Source of the DNA: an uncultured Clostridium sp.
GTDB lineage: Bacteria; Bacillota; Clostridia; UBA1212; UBA1255
Direction: 5' to 3'
NCBI GenBank assembly: GCA_900555605.1
Contig: USLW01000009.1
Span: 1 to 17,677, forward strand
DNA: 17,677 bases
In this document: positions 7,426-15,080 of the stretch, piece after piece
Layout of the letters: each line of letters opens with the position of its first letter
Numbering within the stretch: position 1 is the first letter of the stretch
Notes under the pieces: generated by a model
What the model saw: the letters and a program-made list of their open reading frames with translations, nothing else
Told to the model about the DNA's origin: nothing
The model's database searches: none
Made by a program: the position numbers and the translations under genes

Positions 7426-7462
7426 AAACAGCCCGGATACGATTGCCGCATCCGAGCCGTTT
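7426..7462 (-). terminator. Intrinsic terminator after the GH32 gene
   Basis: On the minus strand AAACGGCUCGGAUGCG pairs along 16 positions with CGUAUCCGGGCUGUUU around a GCAAU loop. Three pairs are G-U and would be A-C mismatches on the plus strand, so the hairpin belongs to minus-strand RNA. The U-run at the end is short (UUUCAUU). It lies 40 bases past the GH32 stop and isolates that gene from the URO-D-like gene. Confidence 0.65.
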
Positions 7463-7501
7463 CCGCTTGGGTGATATGTATATTAAGGACAGTATGCAAA
7501 A

Positions 7502-10063
7502 TCAGCGCTTCTTCTTTTTACGAAGAAGCCATAAAGCACTTCCGGCAGCAAACAGCAGCAAAACAAACCCACCTGCAAGTCCCCAGAGCATCCTTTCAAG
7601 AACAGCCGATTGGTTTTTCCGCGCCGCCGGCAAATCCGGTTCTCCCCAAATGGAGGCAAGACGCTGAATTTTCATAGATTCCACGAAAACGTCTCCTCCT
7701 GTTACAAAAAATTCCATTTCAGTATACTCCGGCAGCGGATAGGTCAGTGCAAATACAGACTGTGCACCATCGTTGCCGAACACATCCACAATGTTGCTGT
7801 CTATAATAATCCGCAACATAATTCTGCCGTTTTCTCCCGGCAGCAGCGTTACATCCGCGGCAGTCCCGCCATATTTTCCGGACTGTATGCCGTCTGCCGT
7901 CAGAAGACCCGTATCCGTATGATATGTGATGACAGTTGCCCTTTCGTCCCCTTTGCGAAGACGGAAGCCAAATTCCGAAGCAGTGCCTGGATGAATATCC
8001 GCAAGAATTTCATAATAGCTGCCGCTGACACCAGCCAGCAGATTACCATCTTCCGGGCTTACCGAACGCACCTCTGTTTCAAACAGGACCTCCTCCTGCA
8101 GGGCTGCCATCTCCTCCACGGGATAACAGGTCAATACGTATTTACCGTCCTGATTATGCAGCTTCAATTCCAGAGGCCAGGACATCAGTCCGTTCCAGTC
8201 CTTGCTGAAGCGGTCATCTTCTCCGTTTGCAGTATCCGGCTGAACTGCGGTCCACTCCCGAAGCCAGCTGATCTGAATTCTGCGATTTGATGAATCATTA
8301 AAAAAGGTCTGTGACGCATACATCGTATTTCCGCCGAATAATACCTGCTTCTCCTGTTCGCCGGTAAAAACAAAGGTCCCCTTTTCATTTTTTTCGAAGG
8401 ATCCTACCACAGCATACGTCTGAAAAATATTCTGCTCCACCTGAACGTGGCCGCCGATATATACCCATTTTACATTGCCCGGCTTCCCTTCCACCTCAAT
8501 CGGAAAGAAATCCGGACACTCTCCTGACAGTTTCTCCTGATTCAGTCCCGTAATTGCGCTTTCAAACCGCCAGTTGAGCAGGTCAGGAGAAGAAAAGATC
8601 CGCCCTTGTCCGCCGCCTACCATTAAGATCCAGATGCCGCCGGCTTCGTAAGAGTCATCCGCATACCAGACCAGCTTGGGGTCACGGAAGCCGTCATTAT
8701 ATTTTTGCACGTAATTGCTTCCGTTTTTTATAATCGGATTGCCCTCATATTTGATCCAGGTCCTTCCGTTATCTTGAGAATACGCCAAACTGAGCTTTTC
8801 AGTGCCATAGAAGGTGTCGCCGTATACAGATGAATAAATCAGCACCAGACGCCCTGCAGGATCGGAAGCCGGATCAAACAGGCCGGAAGTATTCTGATAA
8901 TCTACCCCGCCGGAGCCGGACCAGCACAGTCCTAAGTCATCCGGCAGCAGCGCCGGTTCAATCTGCTCCCAGTGAACCAGATCCTTGGATACCGCATGGT
9001 ACCAGCTGGTATTCGGGCTTAATACCGATGTCCGCGGACGGGTCTGGTAAAACAAATGATATTCCCCGGTTGCGGCATTGTATACCAGACCGTTGGGGTC
9101 ATTGATCCATTCGCTCCGGGAAGAGTAATGAAGCTGCGGCCGATATATTTCATGATATAAAAGCGCCGGATCCTGGTCACGGTGCACCAGCAGGTATTTT
9201 ACCATGTCAACCTGCAGATTCTCCATAATCCAATGAATTTGAATTGGTATTTCATTATATCCGACCTGCAGGGGAACCGAAACCGTTTCACCGGATTTTA
9301 TATGCTGTTCTCCCACGGTAACAGTAAGCGCATCGCCGAACAGCACCTGAAAGCGCAGCACATCTTTAGTATAATCCGCATATGCAGAATATTCTGTCCG
9401 TTCCGGTGCATATTCTTGTTCAAAGTCAAGATTCAGGAAAGTAATCTGTTCAATTTCCGGGGCTGTAAACTCCGTATAGCGGACATTGCTGAACACAGCG
9501 TCTGCTTCACAAGTCATGAGACCCAAATAACCGCCAGCAAAATCAGCCGTGCTGTAGCTGCCTACCTGTTTCTCATTCAGGTAGAATATCAGTTCATTTC
9601 CGGCCAGAAACACCACCTTCAGATGATGGGGCTTGCTTGTTTGCTCCTCAGATTCCAACGGCCGGCTGACATTCCACACAAGGCCCCCTCTTACAAAAAA
9701 AGCACGGGATATATTACTTCCCGGTTCTACATTAAGACAATACCATGCTGCAGAAGGTTTTTCCCTATCTGCTGCGCCGAAGATGATCCCTACAGCTCTT
9801 CCTTTAAATATGACGTCACATTCATATATGAAAGACGTGCTGCCGTCAATATGCAGGTCCGACAAATAGAAAGCATCCCCCACTTTTCTATTGTCTGCCT
9901 GAATTTCCGTATCCGTCTCTTTCCACACACCGCCTGCGCACATCCAATTGTCCAGAACCTGCTGCTCTGCTGTACGCTCTTTTTCCGCCTGTGCGCGAAA
10001 CCCTGCCATAACAGCTGCCGCCAAAATGATCACCATCCATATAGAAATCCGTTTTCTGTTCAC
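7502..10063 (-). CDS. Membrane-anchored GH32 fructanase (levanase/inulinase type)
   Basis: An 853-residue secreted enzyme predicted to hydrolyse fructose polymers or sucrose-type beta-fructosides outside the cell. Residues 1-26 are a signal peptide. About 30-200 form a LamG/DUF1080-like beta-sandwich, and about 205-300 a cadherin-like domain (FEQEYAPERTEYSA). The GH32 five-blade propeller begins near 305 with WINDPNG (nucleophile Asp322), then FRDP (Asp461, transition-state stabiliser) and ECPD (acid/base Glu515); all three catalytic residues are intact. A C-terminal beta-sandwich reaches about 810. A membrane helix at about 826-846 and the tail RKKKKR anchor it. I chose GTG 10063 because AAGGGAGGGG ends 6 bases upstream and the signal peptide begins there. 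No transporter or fructokinase is adjacent. The GH32 call is firm; the exact substrate is not. Confidence 0.93.
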   Translation of the reverse strand: MNRKRISIWMVIILAAAVMAGFRAQAEKERTAEQQVLDNWMCAGGVWKETDTEIQADNRKVGDAFYLSDLHIDGSTSFIYECDVIFKGRAVGIIFGAADREKPSAAWYCLNVEPGSNISRAFFVRGGLVWNVSRPLESEEQTSKPHHLKVVFLAGNELIFYLNEKQVGSYSTADFAGGYLGLMTCEADAVFSNVRYTEFTAPEIEQITFLNLDFEQEYAPERTEYSAYADYTKDVLRFQVLFGDALTVTVGEQHIKSGETVSVPLQVGYNEIPIQIHWIMENLQVDMVKYLLVHRDQDPALLYHEIYRPQLHYSSRSEWINDPNGLVYNAATGEYHLFYQTRPRTSVLSPNTSWYHAVSKDLVHWEQIEPALLPDDLGLCWSGSGGVDYQNTSGLFDPASDPAGRLVLIYSSVYGDTFYGTEKLSLAYSQDNGRTWIKYEGNPIIKNGSNYVQKYNDGFRDPKLVWYADDSYEAGGIWILMVGGGQGRIFSSPDLLNWRFESAITGLNQEKLSGECPDFFPIEVEGKPGNVKWVYIGGHVQVEQNIFQTYAVVGSFEKNEKGTFVFTGEQEKQVLFGGNTMYASQTFFNDSSNRRIQISWLREWTAVQPDTANGEDDRFSKDWNGLMSWPLELKLHNQDGKYVLTCYPVEEMAALQEEVLFETEVRSVSPEDGNLLAGVSGSYYEILADIHPGTASEFGFRLRKGDERATVITYHTDTGLLTADGIQSGKYGGTAADVTLLPGENGRIMLRIIIDSNIVDVFGNDGAQSVFALTYPLPEYTEMEFFVTGGDVFVESMKIQRLASIWGEPDLPAARKNQSAVLERMLWGLAGGFVLLLFAAGSALWLLRKKKKR

Positions 10064-10126
10064 TGCGATCCCCTCCCTTATCTCCGGGCGCAATGCACCC
10101 CGGTGAAATCAGGTCCGTTCCTTATT

Positions 10127-10155
10127 ATTATTTCCGCAGGAGCGCGGCAAATCAA
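10127..10155 (-). promoter_or_regulatory. Candidate promoter of the GH32 gene
   Basis: On the minus strand TTGATT (10155-10150), a 17-base spacer and AATAAT (10132-10127) form a moderate promoter about 64 bases before the GTG. An inverted repeat CCGGG...CCCGG at 10084-10103 lies between it and the ribosome binding site and could be an operator. The case is weak. Confidence 0.3.
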
Positions 10156-10201
10156 GTGAGAAAGTTCGGCCGTTCAGGAGAAAAAACGACAAAAAAAAAG
10201 C

Positions 10202-10230
10202 TTGACGATCCCTGTCGGCAGTGCTACAAT
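10202..10230 (+). promoter_or_regulatory. Strong promoter of the T-box / acyl-CoA synthetase unit
   Basis: TTGACG (10202-10207), a 17-base spacer and TACAAT (10225-10230) are near-consensus. A run of nine A residues (10191-10199) lies just upstream and may act as an UP element. Transcription should start near 10237, just before the riboswitch. Confidence 0.8.
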
Positions 10231-10244
10231 ACATTTTGTTGCAA

Positions 10245-10490
10245 ATGCTGTGACGGAGACAGGTCTTTTTGCAGAGCCTGCAGAGAGCCGGTGCTTGGTG
10301 CGAACCGGCGGCGATCACGAAGAGACAAATCCCTCCTGAGCAGAAATGCTGAAGCAAGATAGTAAGCATTTCCGGTAAGCACCGTTATCTGCGAGGATTT
10401 CATGGGAATCCGGTGAATATATAACGTATTGGGTGGTACAGCGGAGGATTTCAGTCCCCGTCTCAATCGAGACGGGGACTTTTTATATAG
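10245..10490 (+). promoter_or_regulatory. T-box riboswitch leader, probable isoleucine (AUC) specifier
   Basis: Stem I carries AGAGAGCCGGTG...GGTGCGAACCGG (10282-10309), the conserved distal part that contacts the tRNA elbow. GTCTTTTTG (10263-10271) pairs with CGAAGAGAC (10318-10326), and GGAG (10255-10258) with CTCC (10333-10336). The internal loop between them has AAATCC (10327-10332) on the specifier side. AUC at 10329-10331, one base before the lower helix, is the best codon. The T-box GGGTGGTACAGCGG (10431-10444) differs from the usual GGGUGGUACCGCG by one substitution (ACA for ACC). Its UGGU bulge pairs with a tRNA with discriminator A, which fits tRNA-Ile and argues against Asn (AAU) and Gln (CAA), which usually have G. 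AAA (Lys) also fits the discriminator. An uncharged tRNA would stabilise the antiterminator and allow expression. Confidence 0.9.
10453..10485 (+). terminator. Regulated intrinsic terminator of the T-box leader
   Basis: AGTCCCCGTCTC (10453-10464) pairs perfectly over 12 bases with GAGACGGGGACT (10469-10480) around AATC, followed by TTTTTAT. The CCCC in its 5' arm can instead pair with the GGG of the T-box, forming the competing antiterminator. It lies 34 bases before the coding start. Confidence 0.92.
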
Positions 10491-10518
10491 CAAAAATCTT
10501 TCAGAAAGGATGAGAAAA

Positions 10519-12225
10519 ATGGCATTGTTTGAAAAATTCGTCAACAAAAAAGAGTTCAGTTCGTATGAAGAGTTTAAGAGGGACCTGCGCATAATTGTTC
10601 CCGAAAATTTCAATTTTGCTTATGATGTACTGGATGTGCTGGCGGAAACAAAGCCAAACGCCCGCGCAATGGTCTGGTGCGACAGCCGGGGAAACGAACG
10701 GGTCTTCACATATAAGGATATCCAGTCTTATGCGAATAAAACTGCAAATTATCTGAAAAAATTAGGAATCCGCAAGGGAGACAGCGTGATGCTGGTGCTC
10801 AAGCGTCATTATCAGTTCTGGTATGTGATCATGGCGCTGCATAAACTCGGCGCAGTTGCGGTTCCGGCCACGCATTTGCTGACGGCAAAGGATCTGGTGT
10901 ATCGGAATAATCAGGCGGACATCAAAGCAGTGATCTGTACAAGAGAACATGATTTCGGCCTGCAGGTGGACTGCGCGCAGAAGGATTCCCCCACACTGCA
11001 GTTTAAGCTTTTTGCAGGCGGATATTTTCCGGAAAACAGTCCCTTCTGCAGAGACCTTGGGGACTGGATCGACCTGGACGCTGAGATTGCCTCTGAATCC
11101 GATGTTTTTCTGCGGCCCGAAGGTGCAGAGGCTACATGCAACAACGATATGATGCTCCTGTATTTTACCTCCGGAACCTCCGGCTACCCGAAAATGGTTG
11201 CCCACGATTTCATCTATCCCCTGGGCCATATTATTACCGCAGGCTATTGGCACAGCGTGAAGGAAGGCGGACTGCATATGACTGTGGCGGAAACCGGCTG
11301 GGCAAAGGCGGTTTGGGGGAAGCTGTACGGACAATGGCTGGGCGAAAGCGCCATCTTCGTATATGATATGGAAAAATTCGAGCCAAAAGATCTGCTTGAG
11401 AAAATTGCCGCGCACAAGCTCACCAGCTTCTGCGCGCCTCCCACCATCTATCGTTTTATGATGAAGGAAAATCTTGCAGAATATGATCTTTCTTCCCTGC
11501 AGGAACTGACCGTGGCCGGCGAGGCCCTGAACCCGGAGGTTTATAATCAGATCTATAAAGCAACCGGAATCCGGATGCGGGAATGCTACGGTCAAACAGA
11601 GGTTGTCGCCCTTGTATGTTCCTTTCCCTGGATGGAAATCCGGCCCGGCTCCATGGGCAAGCCCTCACCCTGCTACCACGTGGATATTATGGATGATCAT
11701 ATGCAGTCCTGCTATCCGGGCGAAGTTGGTGAAATCGTGATCAATACCTCAGAAGCTGCGGGCGGACGGCCCGTCGGCCTGTACCAGGGCTACTATAAAG
11801 ATCCTGCGCTGACCGCGCAGGCGTGGCATGACGGATATTACCATACCGGCGACCTGGCATATAAAGATGAAGACGGATACTATTGGTATGTGGGAAGAAA
11901 GGACGATGTCATCAAGAGCTCCGGCTATCGCATCGGGCCCTTTGAAGTAGAATCCGCATTGATGGAGCATCCGGCGGTACTTGAGTGTGCGGTAACCGGC
12001 GTTCCGGATGAGCTGCGGGGCCAACTGGTAAAGGCAACAGTTGTATTAGCAAAAGGATATGCCCCTTCTCCGGAGCTGGCAAAGGAGCTGCAGAACTATG
12101 TAAAGAAAGTAACCGCACCGTATAAATATCCGCGTGTTGTAGAATTTGTGCCGGAGCTGCCGAAAAACATCAGCGGCAAGATCCGGCGGGTAGAAATCCG
12201 GCAGAATGACGCCGCTAAAGCATAA
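10519..12225 (+). CDS. AMP-forming acyl-CoA synthetase, MACS (medium-chain) type
   Basis: A 568-residue adenylate-forming enzyme: carboxylic acid + ATP + CoA gives acyl-CoA + AMP + PPi. Core motifs are YFTSGTSGYPK (215-225, ATP loop), YGQTE (357-361), YHTGDLAYKDEDGYYWYVGR with the hinge region KDDVIKSSGYRIGP, and PKNISGKI with catalytic Lys554. Length and motif style fit the MACS/acetyl-CoA-synthetase-like group; the acid used is not visible from motifs. I chose ATG 10519 because AGAAAGG ends 9 bases upstream; ATG 10510 directly abuts that site. The T-box leader places it under amino-acid (probably isoleucine) starvation control, so I infer a role in using a branched-chain acid such as 2-methylbutyrate for isoleucine synthesis. 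A restriction enzyme gene follows after 33 bases. Confidence 0.92.
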   Translation: MALFEKFVNKKEFSSYEEFKRDLRIIVPENFNFAYDVLDVLAETKPNARAMVWCDSRGNERVFTYKDIQSYANKTANYLKKLGIRKGDSVMLVLKRHYQFWYVIMALHKLGAVAVPATHLLTAKDLVYRNNQADIKAVICTREHDFGLQVDCAQKDSPTLQFKLFAGGYFPENSPFCRDLGDWIDLDAEIASESDVFLRPEGAEATCNNDMMLLYFTSGTSGYPKMVAHDFIYPLGHIITAGYWHSVKEGGLHMTVAETGWAKAVWGKLYGQWLGESAIFVYDMEKFEPKDLLEKIAAHKLTSFCAPPTIYRFMMKENLAEYDLSSLQELTVAGEALNPEVYNQIYKATGIRMRECYGQTEVVALVCSFPWMEIRPGSMGKPSPCYHVDIMDDHMQSCYPGEVGEIVINTSEAAGGRPVGLYQGYYKDPALTAQAWHDGYYHTGDLAYKDEDGYYWYVGRKDDVIKSSGYRIGPFEVESALMEHPAVLECAVTGVPDELRGQLVKATVVLAKGYAPSPELAKELQNYVKKVTAPYKYPRVVEFVPELPKNISGKIRRVEIRQNDAAKA

Positions 12226-12230
12226 AGCAT

Positions 12231-12245
12231 TTTCCGCTGCGGAAA
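12231..12245 (+). repeat. Inverted repeat overlapping the ribosome binding site of the restriction gene
   Basis: TTTCCGC T GCGGAAA is a perfect 7-base inverted repeat around one base (in RNA, five pairs around a GCUGC loop). Its right arm overlaps the Shine-Dalgarno AAAGGAG (12243-12249) of the next gene. Folding would partly mask that site, which could lower endonuclease translation. It has no U-run, so it is not a terminator. Confidence 0.4.
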
Positions 12246-12258
12246 GGAGCACACATTT

Positions 12259-12849
12259 ATGGCAGATTTCAAGCTCTCCAAAAAACGGATCTCTCAGATC
12301 AATGCTACGGGAAACGGGAATTTTCCGAAATATACCACACAACTAATGAACATTGCCAACCAGAACGCAGGCGGGACCAAGCCTGCTGTTGTCGGTCAGC
12401 TGTCAGAGCTCTTTCCGGAATATCTTGCGCAGGAGACACAGCAGGCTTCCTGCGAACGCTGGGAAGCCTGGTATCGGAAGCGGTATCCGGAAACCATCGA
12501 GACTGCGGTGGGCAGGGTCCGGCAGCAAATAGAAAATTTAAAACAGGCCCTGCCGCTGATCACGGATGAAATGCTCCTGAACTGGGTAACCGATCTGGTA
12601 ATCAGCAAAACATTTGATGGCCTGTATGTACAAAAGGCTGTCATTTCAGAAATTGCAAAACGGGAAAAGAAATCCTACAGACTTGCCGACCCGGCAGAGG
12701 AGGCGGTCGGAATTGACGGCTATATCGGAGACGAACCCGTATCCGTCAAGCCGGACACCTATCTGCATATGAACATGCTGAATGAACAGATTCATGCCAA
12801 AATCATAACCTACACAAAGAAAAAGGACGGCATTACAGTCCATTACTGA
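12259..12849 (+). CDS. MjaI-family type II restriction endonuclease (predicted CTAG)
   Basis: A 196-residue protein recognised as the MjaI restriction endonuclease family from its N-terminal half: SKKRISQINATGNGNFPKYT (7-26), IANQNAGGTKPAVVGQLSEL, then the helical middle and LVISKTFDGLYVQKAV. R.MjaI cuts the palindrome CTAG, and the adjacent methyltransferase is of the matching N4-cytosine type, so CTAG is the predicted site. Length is normal for the family and no break is seen. AAAGGAG is 9 bases before the ATG, partly inside a small hairpin. No separate promoter was seen in the 33-base gap after the acyl-CoA synthetase gene, so it may depend on read-through from that T-box unit. It converges on the methyltransferase gene and overlaps it by 7 bases. 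Specificity is inferred from the family. Confidence 0.85.
   Translation: MADFKLSKKRISQINATGNGNFPKYTTQLMNIANQNAGGTKPAVVGQLSELFPEYLAQETQQASCERWEAWYRKRYPETIETAVGRVRQQIENLKQALPLITDEMLLNWVTDLVISKTFDGLYVQKAVISEIAKREKKSYRLADPAEEAVGIDGYIGDEPVSVKPDTYLHMNMLNEQIHAKIITYTKKKDGITVHY
12816..12841 (-). terminator. Weak candidate terminator of the methyltransferase gene
   Basis: On the minus strand GGAC (12841-12838) can pair with GTCC (12828-12825) around nine bases, followed by TTTTTCTTTG. The stem is only four G/C-rich pairs, so this is weak. If real, it lies inside the last codons of the restriction gene. Confidence 0.3.
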
Positions 12850-13904
12850 ATCGCGGGCATTTCATAGGTCACACGGAGCCTTCCGCCGTCTGCCTCTGTT
12901 ACTGAGGCGATCTTTTCAACGCACAGCTCCGTCTCCTGTCTGGTTTTTACGCCAAAGCCATGATGGAGATTCGTGTAAAACTGATCCTTCCCGCTTTCGC
13001 GCTGCGCCTTCAGAAAACGGAGATGGTTTTCAATCCGGCCATCGATATACCGATTCAGCTCCGGCGCGGCGGAGGATAGTGCCTGCCGCGCCCGTTCGGC
13101 GATGGCAGAATCAATTTCATATCCGATTCCGCTGCGCTGTGAGGCCATACAGGCCAGCAGCACGGTGCCAAGTCCTGCAAATGGGTCCAGAACCGTATCC
13201 CCTTTCACAGAAAACATATTGACCAGGCGGAAACCGAGCTCAAAGGGAAAGGCGGCGCTTCTTTCCCGCCCCTTCTGATTGCCGTCTTTTATACTTTGCG
13301 CTGTACCGTTCAGCTGCCAGAGATCGGAAAACCAAAGATTGCGCTCCTCCCAGAAGTAGGCGCTCTCCCGGCGGATTCGCTTCTCCGGCATACTCTTGAA
13401 CACGCGCCTTTCACCTTTTCGGAAAATCAGAATATATTCATGCTCATAGGTAACGTAAGCGCCCGGAGGATACATGCCGGATCCCATAAATTTGTTCGGC
13501 GCGTTGGAAGGCTTGCGCCACAGGATATCAGGCAGTACCGTGTATCCCATGCTTTGAAAAAAAGAAAGGATCATAGCGTGATTCGGATACAGCTGAAAAA
13601 TCCCGCCGCAGGTGCGCGCTGCATCCCCGATATTAATGCAGACGATACCGCCCGGCGACAAGACCCGGTCCGCCTCCCGCCAGGTTCTTTCCAAAACACC
13701 GTGCATACCGGAAAAGGCCTGCGTCATACGCTGCGCTTTTAGTGCAGCAGCAATCGCCGGGTCCTGCTCAGCAAAGCAGGGATCCCACATTTCAATCATG
13801 GGATAAGGCGGCGAAGTTACGATCAGCTGAACCGAGGCATCCGGGACCGTCTCCATCCGCGCTGAGGACGCATTCTCAATTTTTTGGCATACAGTCAGAT
13901 CCAT
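12843..13904 (-). CDS. N4-cytosine DNA methyltransferase, beta class, partner of the MjaI-type enzyme
   Basis: A 353-residue methyltransferase expected to transfer a methyl group from S-adenosylmethionine to the N4 of cytosine in the recognition site and so protect host DNA. Catalytic motif IV is TSPPYPMIEMWD at 30-41; the SPPY form marks N4-cytosine enzymes, and this extended motif is that of CTAG methyltransferases such as M.MjaI. The AdoMet motif I, DPFAGLGT at 240-247, comes after motif IV, so the order is that of the beta class. AAGGG lies 6 bases before the ATG. The gene starts only 29 bases after nspC with no hairpin between, so it probably belongs to the same transcript as the polyamine genes, giving the protective enzyme a separate supply from the endonuclease. 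Both genes look intact. Confidence 0.92.
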   Translation of the reverse strand: MDLTVCQKIENASSARMETVPDASVQLIVTSPPYPMIEMWDPCFAEQDPAIAAALKAQRMTQAFSGMHGVLERTWREADRVLSPGGIVCINIGDAARTCGGIFQLYPNHAMILSFFQSMGYTVLPDILWRKPSNAPNKFMGSGMYPPGAYVTYEHEYILIFRKGERRVFKSMPEKRIRRESAYFWEERNLWFSDLWQLNGTAQSIKDGNQKGRERSAAFPFELGFRLVNMFSVKGDTVLDPFAGLGTVLLACMASQRSGIGYEIDSAIAERARQALSSAAPELNRYIDGRIENHLRFLKAQRESGKDQFYTNLHHGFGVKTRQETELCVEKIASVTEADGGRLRVTYEMPAIQ

Positions 13905-13933
13905 CTCCGTCCCTTTCTAAGGCCGTAAAAATT

Positions 13934-15079
13934 CTATGACAGGCGGCTTTTAAAGTCCGTGTATCCGAAGGTACGGACTGTCCGGAGGCAGCCGTTTTCC
14001 TCCGCAACCGCAATATCCGGCAGATTCATACCGTTGAAGGTGTTGTTTTTTACCATCGTATAATGTGCCATATCGCCGAATACAATCCGGTCGCCGCACT
14101 GCAGCGGACGGTCAAAGGAGTATGTGCCGATCCGGTCGCCCGCCAGGCAGGTGGGCCCGCTCAGCTGATACGTATACGGCTTCACGCCTGGCAGCTCTGC
14201 GCCAAGCACAGGAGGGCGATAAGGCATTTCCAGCACGTCCGGCATATGACATGCCGCGGATGTATCCAGGATTGCGATTGCGCCGTCGTTCTCTACAAAA
14301 TCCATTACCGACGCCACTAAAAAGCCGGCGTTGAGTACAACCGCCTCTCCCGGCTCTAAATACACGGTTACTCCGTATGTGTCCTGAATGCGCCTGATGC
14401 AGCGGATCAAAAGCGACACGTCGTAGTCTCTGCGGGTAATATGGTGTCCCCCGCCGAAATTAATCCATTTCATCCGGGAAAAATATGGGCCGAAGCGTGC
14501 CTCTGCCGCTTCTATGGTTTGGGCGAGGGCATCGGCATTCTGTTCGCACAGTGTGTGAAAATGCAAGCCTTCGATGCCTTTTAGGCTTGCCTCCCGGAAG
14601 TCCGCCGCCTTCACGCCGAACCGGGACCCCGGCGCGCAAGGGTCATAAATGCCATGCTCCTGCGTGGAGCATTCCGGATTGATACGGATTCCGCAGCTTT
14701 TTCCGCTTTTCACCGCCTGTTCCCGGAAGCGTTCCCACTGCGCAAAAGAGTTGAATACGATATGATCGCAAAGCCTTAGAATCTCTGTCATTTCCTCCGG
14801 CTTGTAGGCCGGCGCAAAAATATGGTTTTCTTTTCCCATTTCTTCCTGTCCGAGCCGAAGCTCAAACAGGCCGCTGGCCGTGGTCCCCGCCAGGTATGCG
14901 CCGATCATCGGATACAGGCTGTACATGGAAAAAGCCTTCTGGGCCAGCAGAATTTTGCAGCCGGTTTCATCAGAAACCGCTTTCAGCACTTCTAAATTGC
15001 GGCGTAGCAGCGCTTTATCCACAATGTAGACAGGCGTTGCCGCGCCATGGATATCAAAATTGAGCTGCGCCGCCTCCAT
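13934..15079 (-). CDS. nspC: Carboxynorspermidine/carboxyspermidine decarboxylase
   Basis: A 381-residue PLP enzyme of the alanine-racemase-fold (fold III) decarboxylases, predicted to remove CO2 from carboxyspermidine to give spermidine. The PLP lysine is Lys48 in LLAQKAF. The family signatures GIRINPECS, GLHFHTLCEQ, INFGGGHHI and LEPGEAVVLNAGF are present, as is SGPTCLAGD, which has the active-site Cys. The last segment FGDMAHYTMVKNNTFNG is typical. I chose ATG 15079, one base after the stop of the dehydrogenase gene, which implies translational coupling; a TTG start at 15103 would only add eight residues overlapping that gene. It works with the upstream dehydrogenase. Whether the true substrate is carboxyspermidine, carboxynorspermidine or carboxyaminopropylagmatine cannot be told from sequence. 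Confidence 0.92.
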   Translation of the reverse strand: MEAAQLNFDIHGAATPVYIVDKALLRRNLEVLKAVSDETGCKILLAQKAFSMYSLYPMIGAYLAGTTASGLFELRLGQEEMGKENHIFAPAYKPEEMTEILRLCDHIVFNSFAQWERFREQAVKSGKSCGIRINPECSTQEHGIYDPCAPGSRFGVKAADFREASLKGIEGLHFHTLCEQNADALAQTIEAAEARFGPYFSRMKWINFGGGHHITRRDYDVSLLIRCIRRIQDTYGVTVYLEPGEAVVLNAGFLVASVMDFVENDGAIAILDTSAACHMPDVLEMPYRPPVLGAELPGVKPYTYQLSGPTCLAGDRIGTYSFDRPLQCGDRIVFGDMAHYTMVKNNTFNGMNLPDIAVAEENGCLRTVRTFGYTDFKSRLS

Positions 15080-15080
15080 C

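Noticed and set aside
10084..10103. CCGGG...CCCGG near the GH32 start as a terminator or riboswitch
   Set aside because: Only five pairs form, the interior does not pair and no U-run follows. It may at most be an operator.
9182..10159. A 325-residue open frame on the plus strand
   Set aside because: It is antisense to the GH32 N-terminal part, is rich in Cys, His and Phe in a way typical of shadow frames, and runs through the GH32 start and ribosome binding site.
10429..10518. An N-terminal extension of the acyl-CoA synthetase starting at TTG 10429
   Set aside because: These codons cover the T-box and the terminator hairpin, which are RNA regulatory elements. A proper Shine-Dalgarno sequence precedes ATG 10519.
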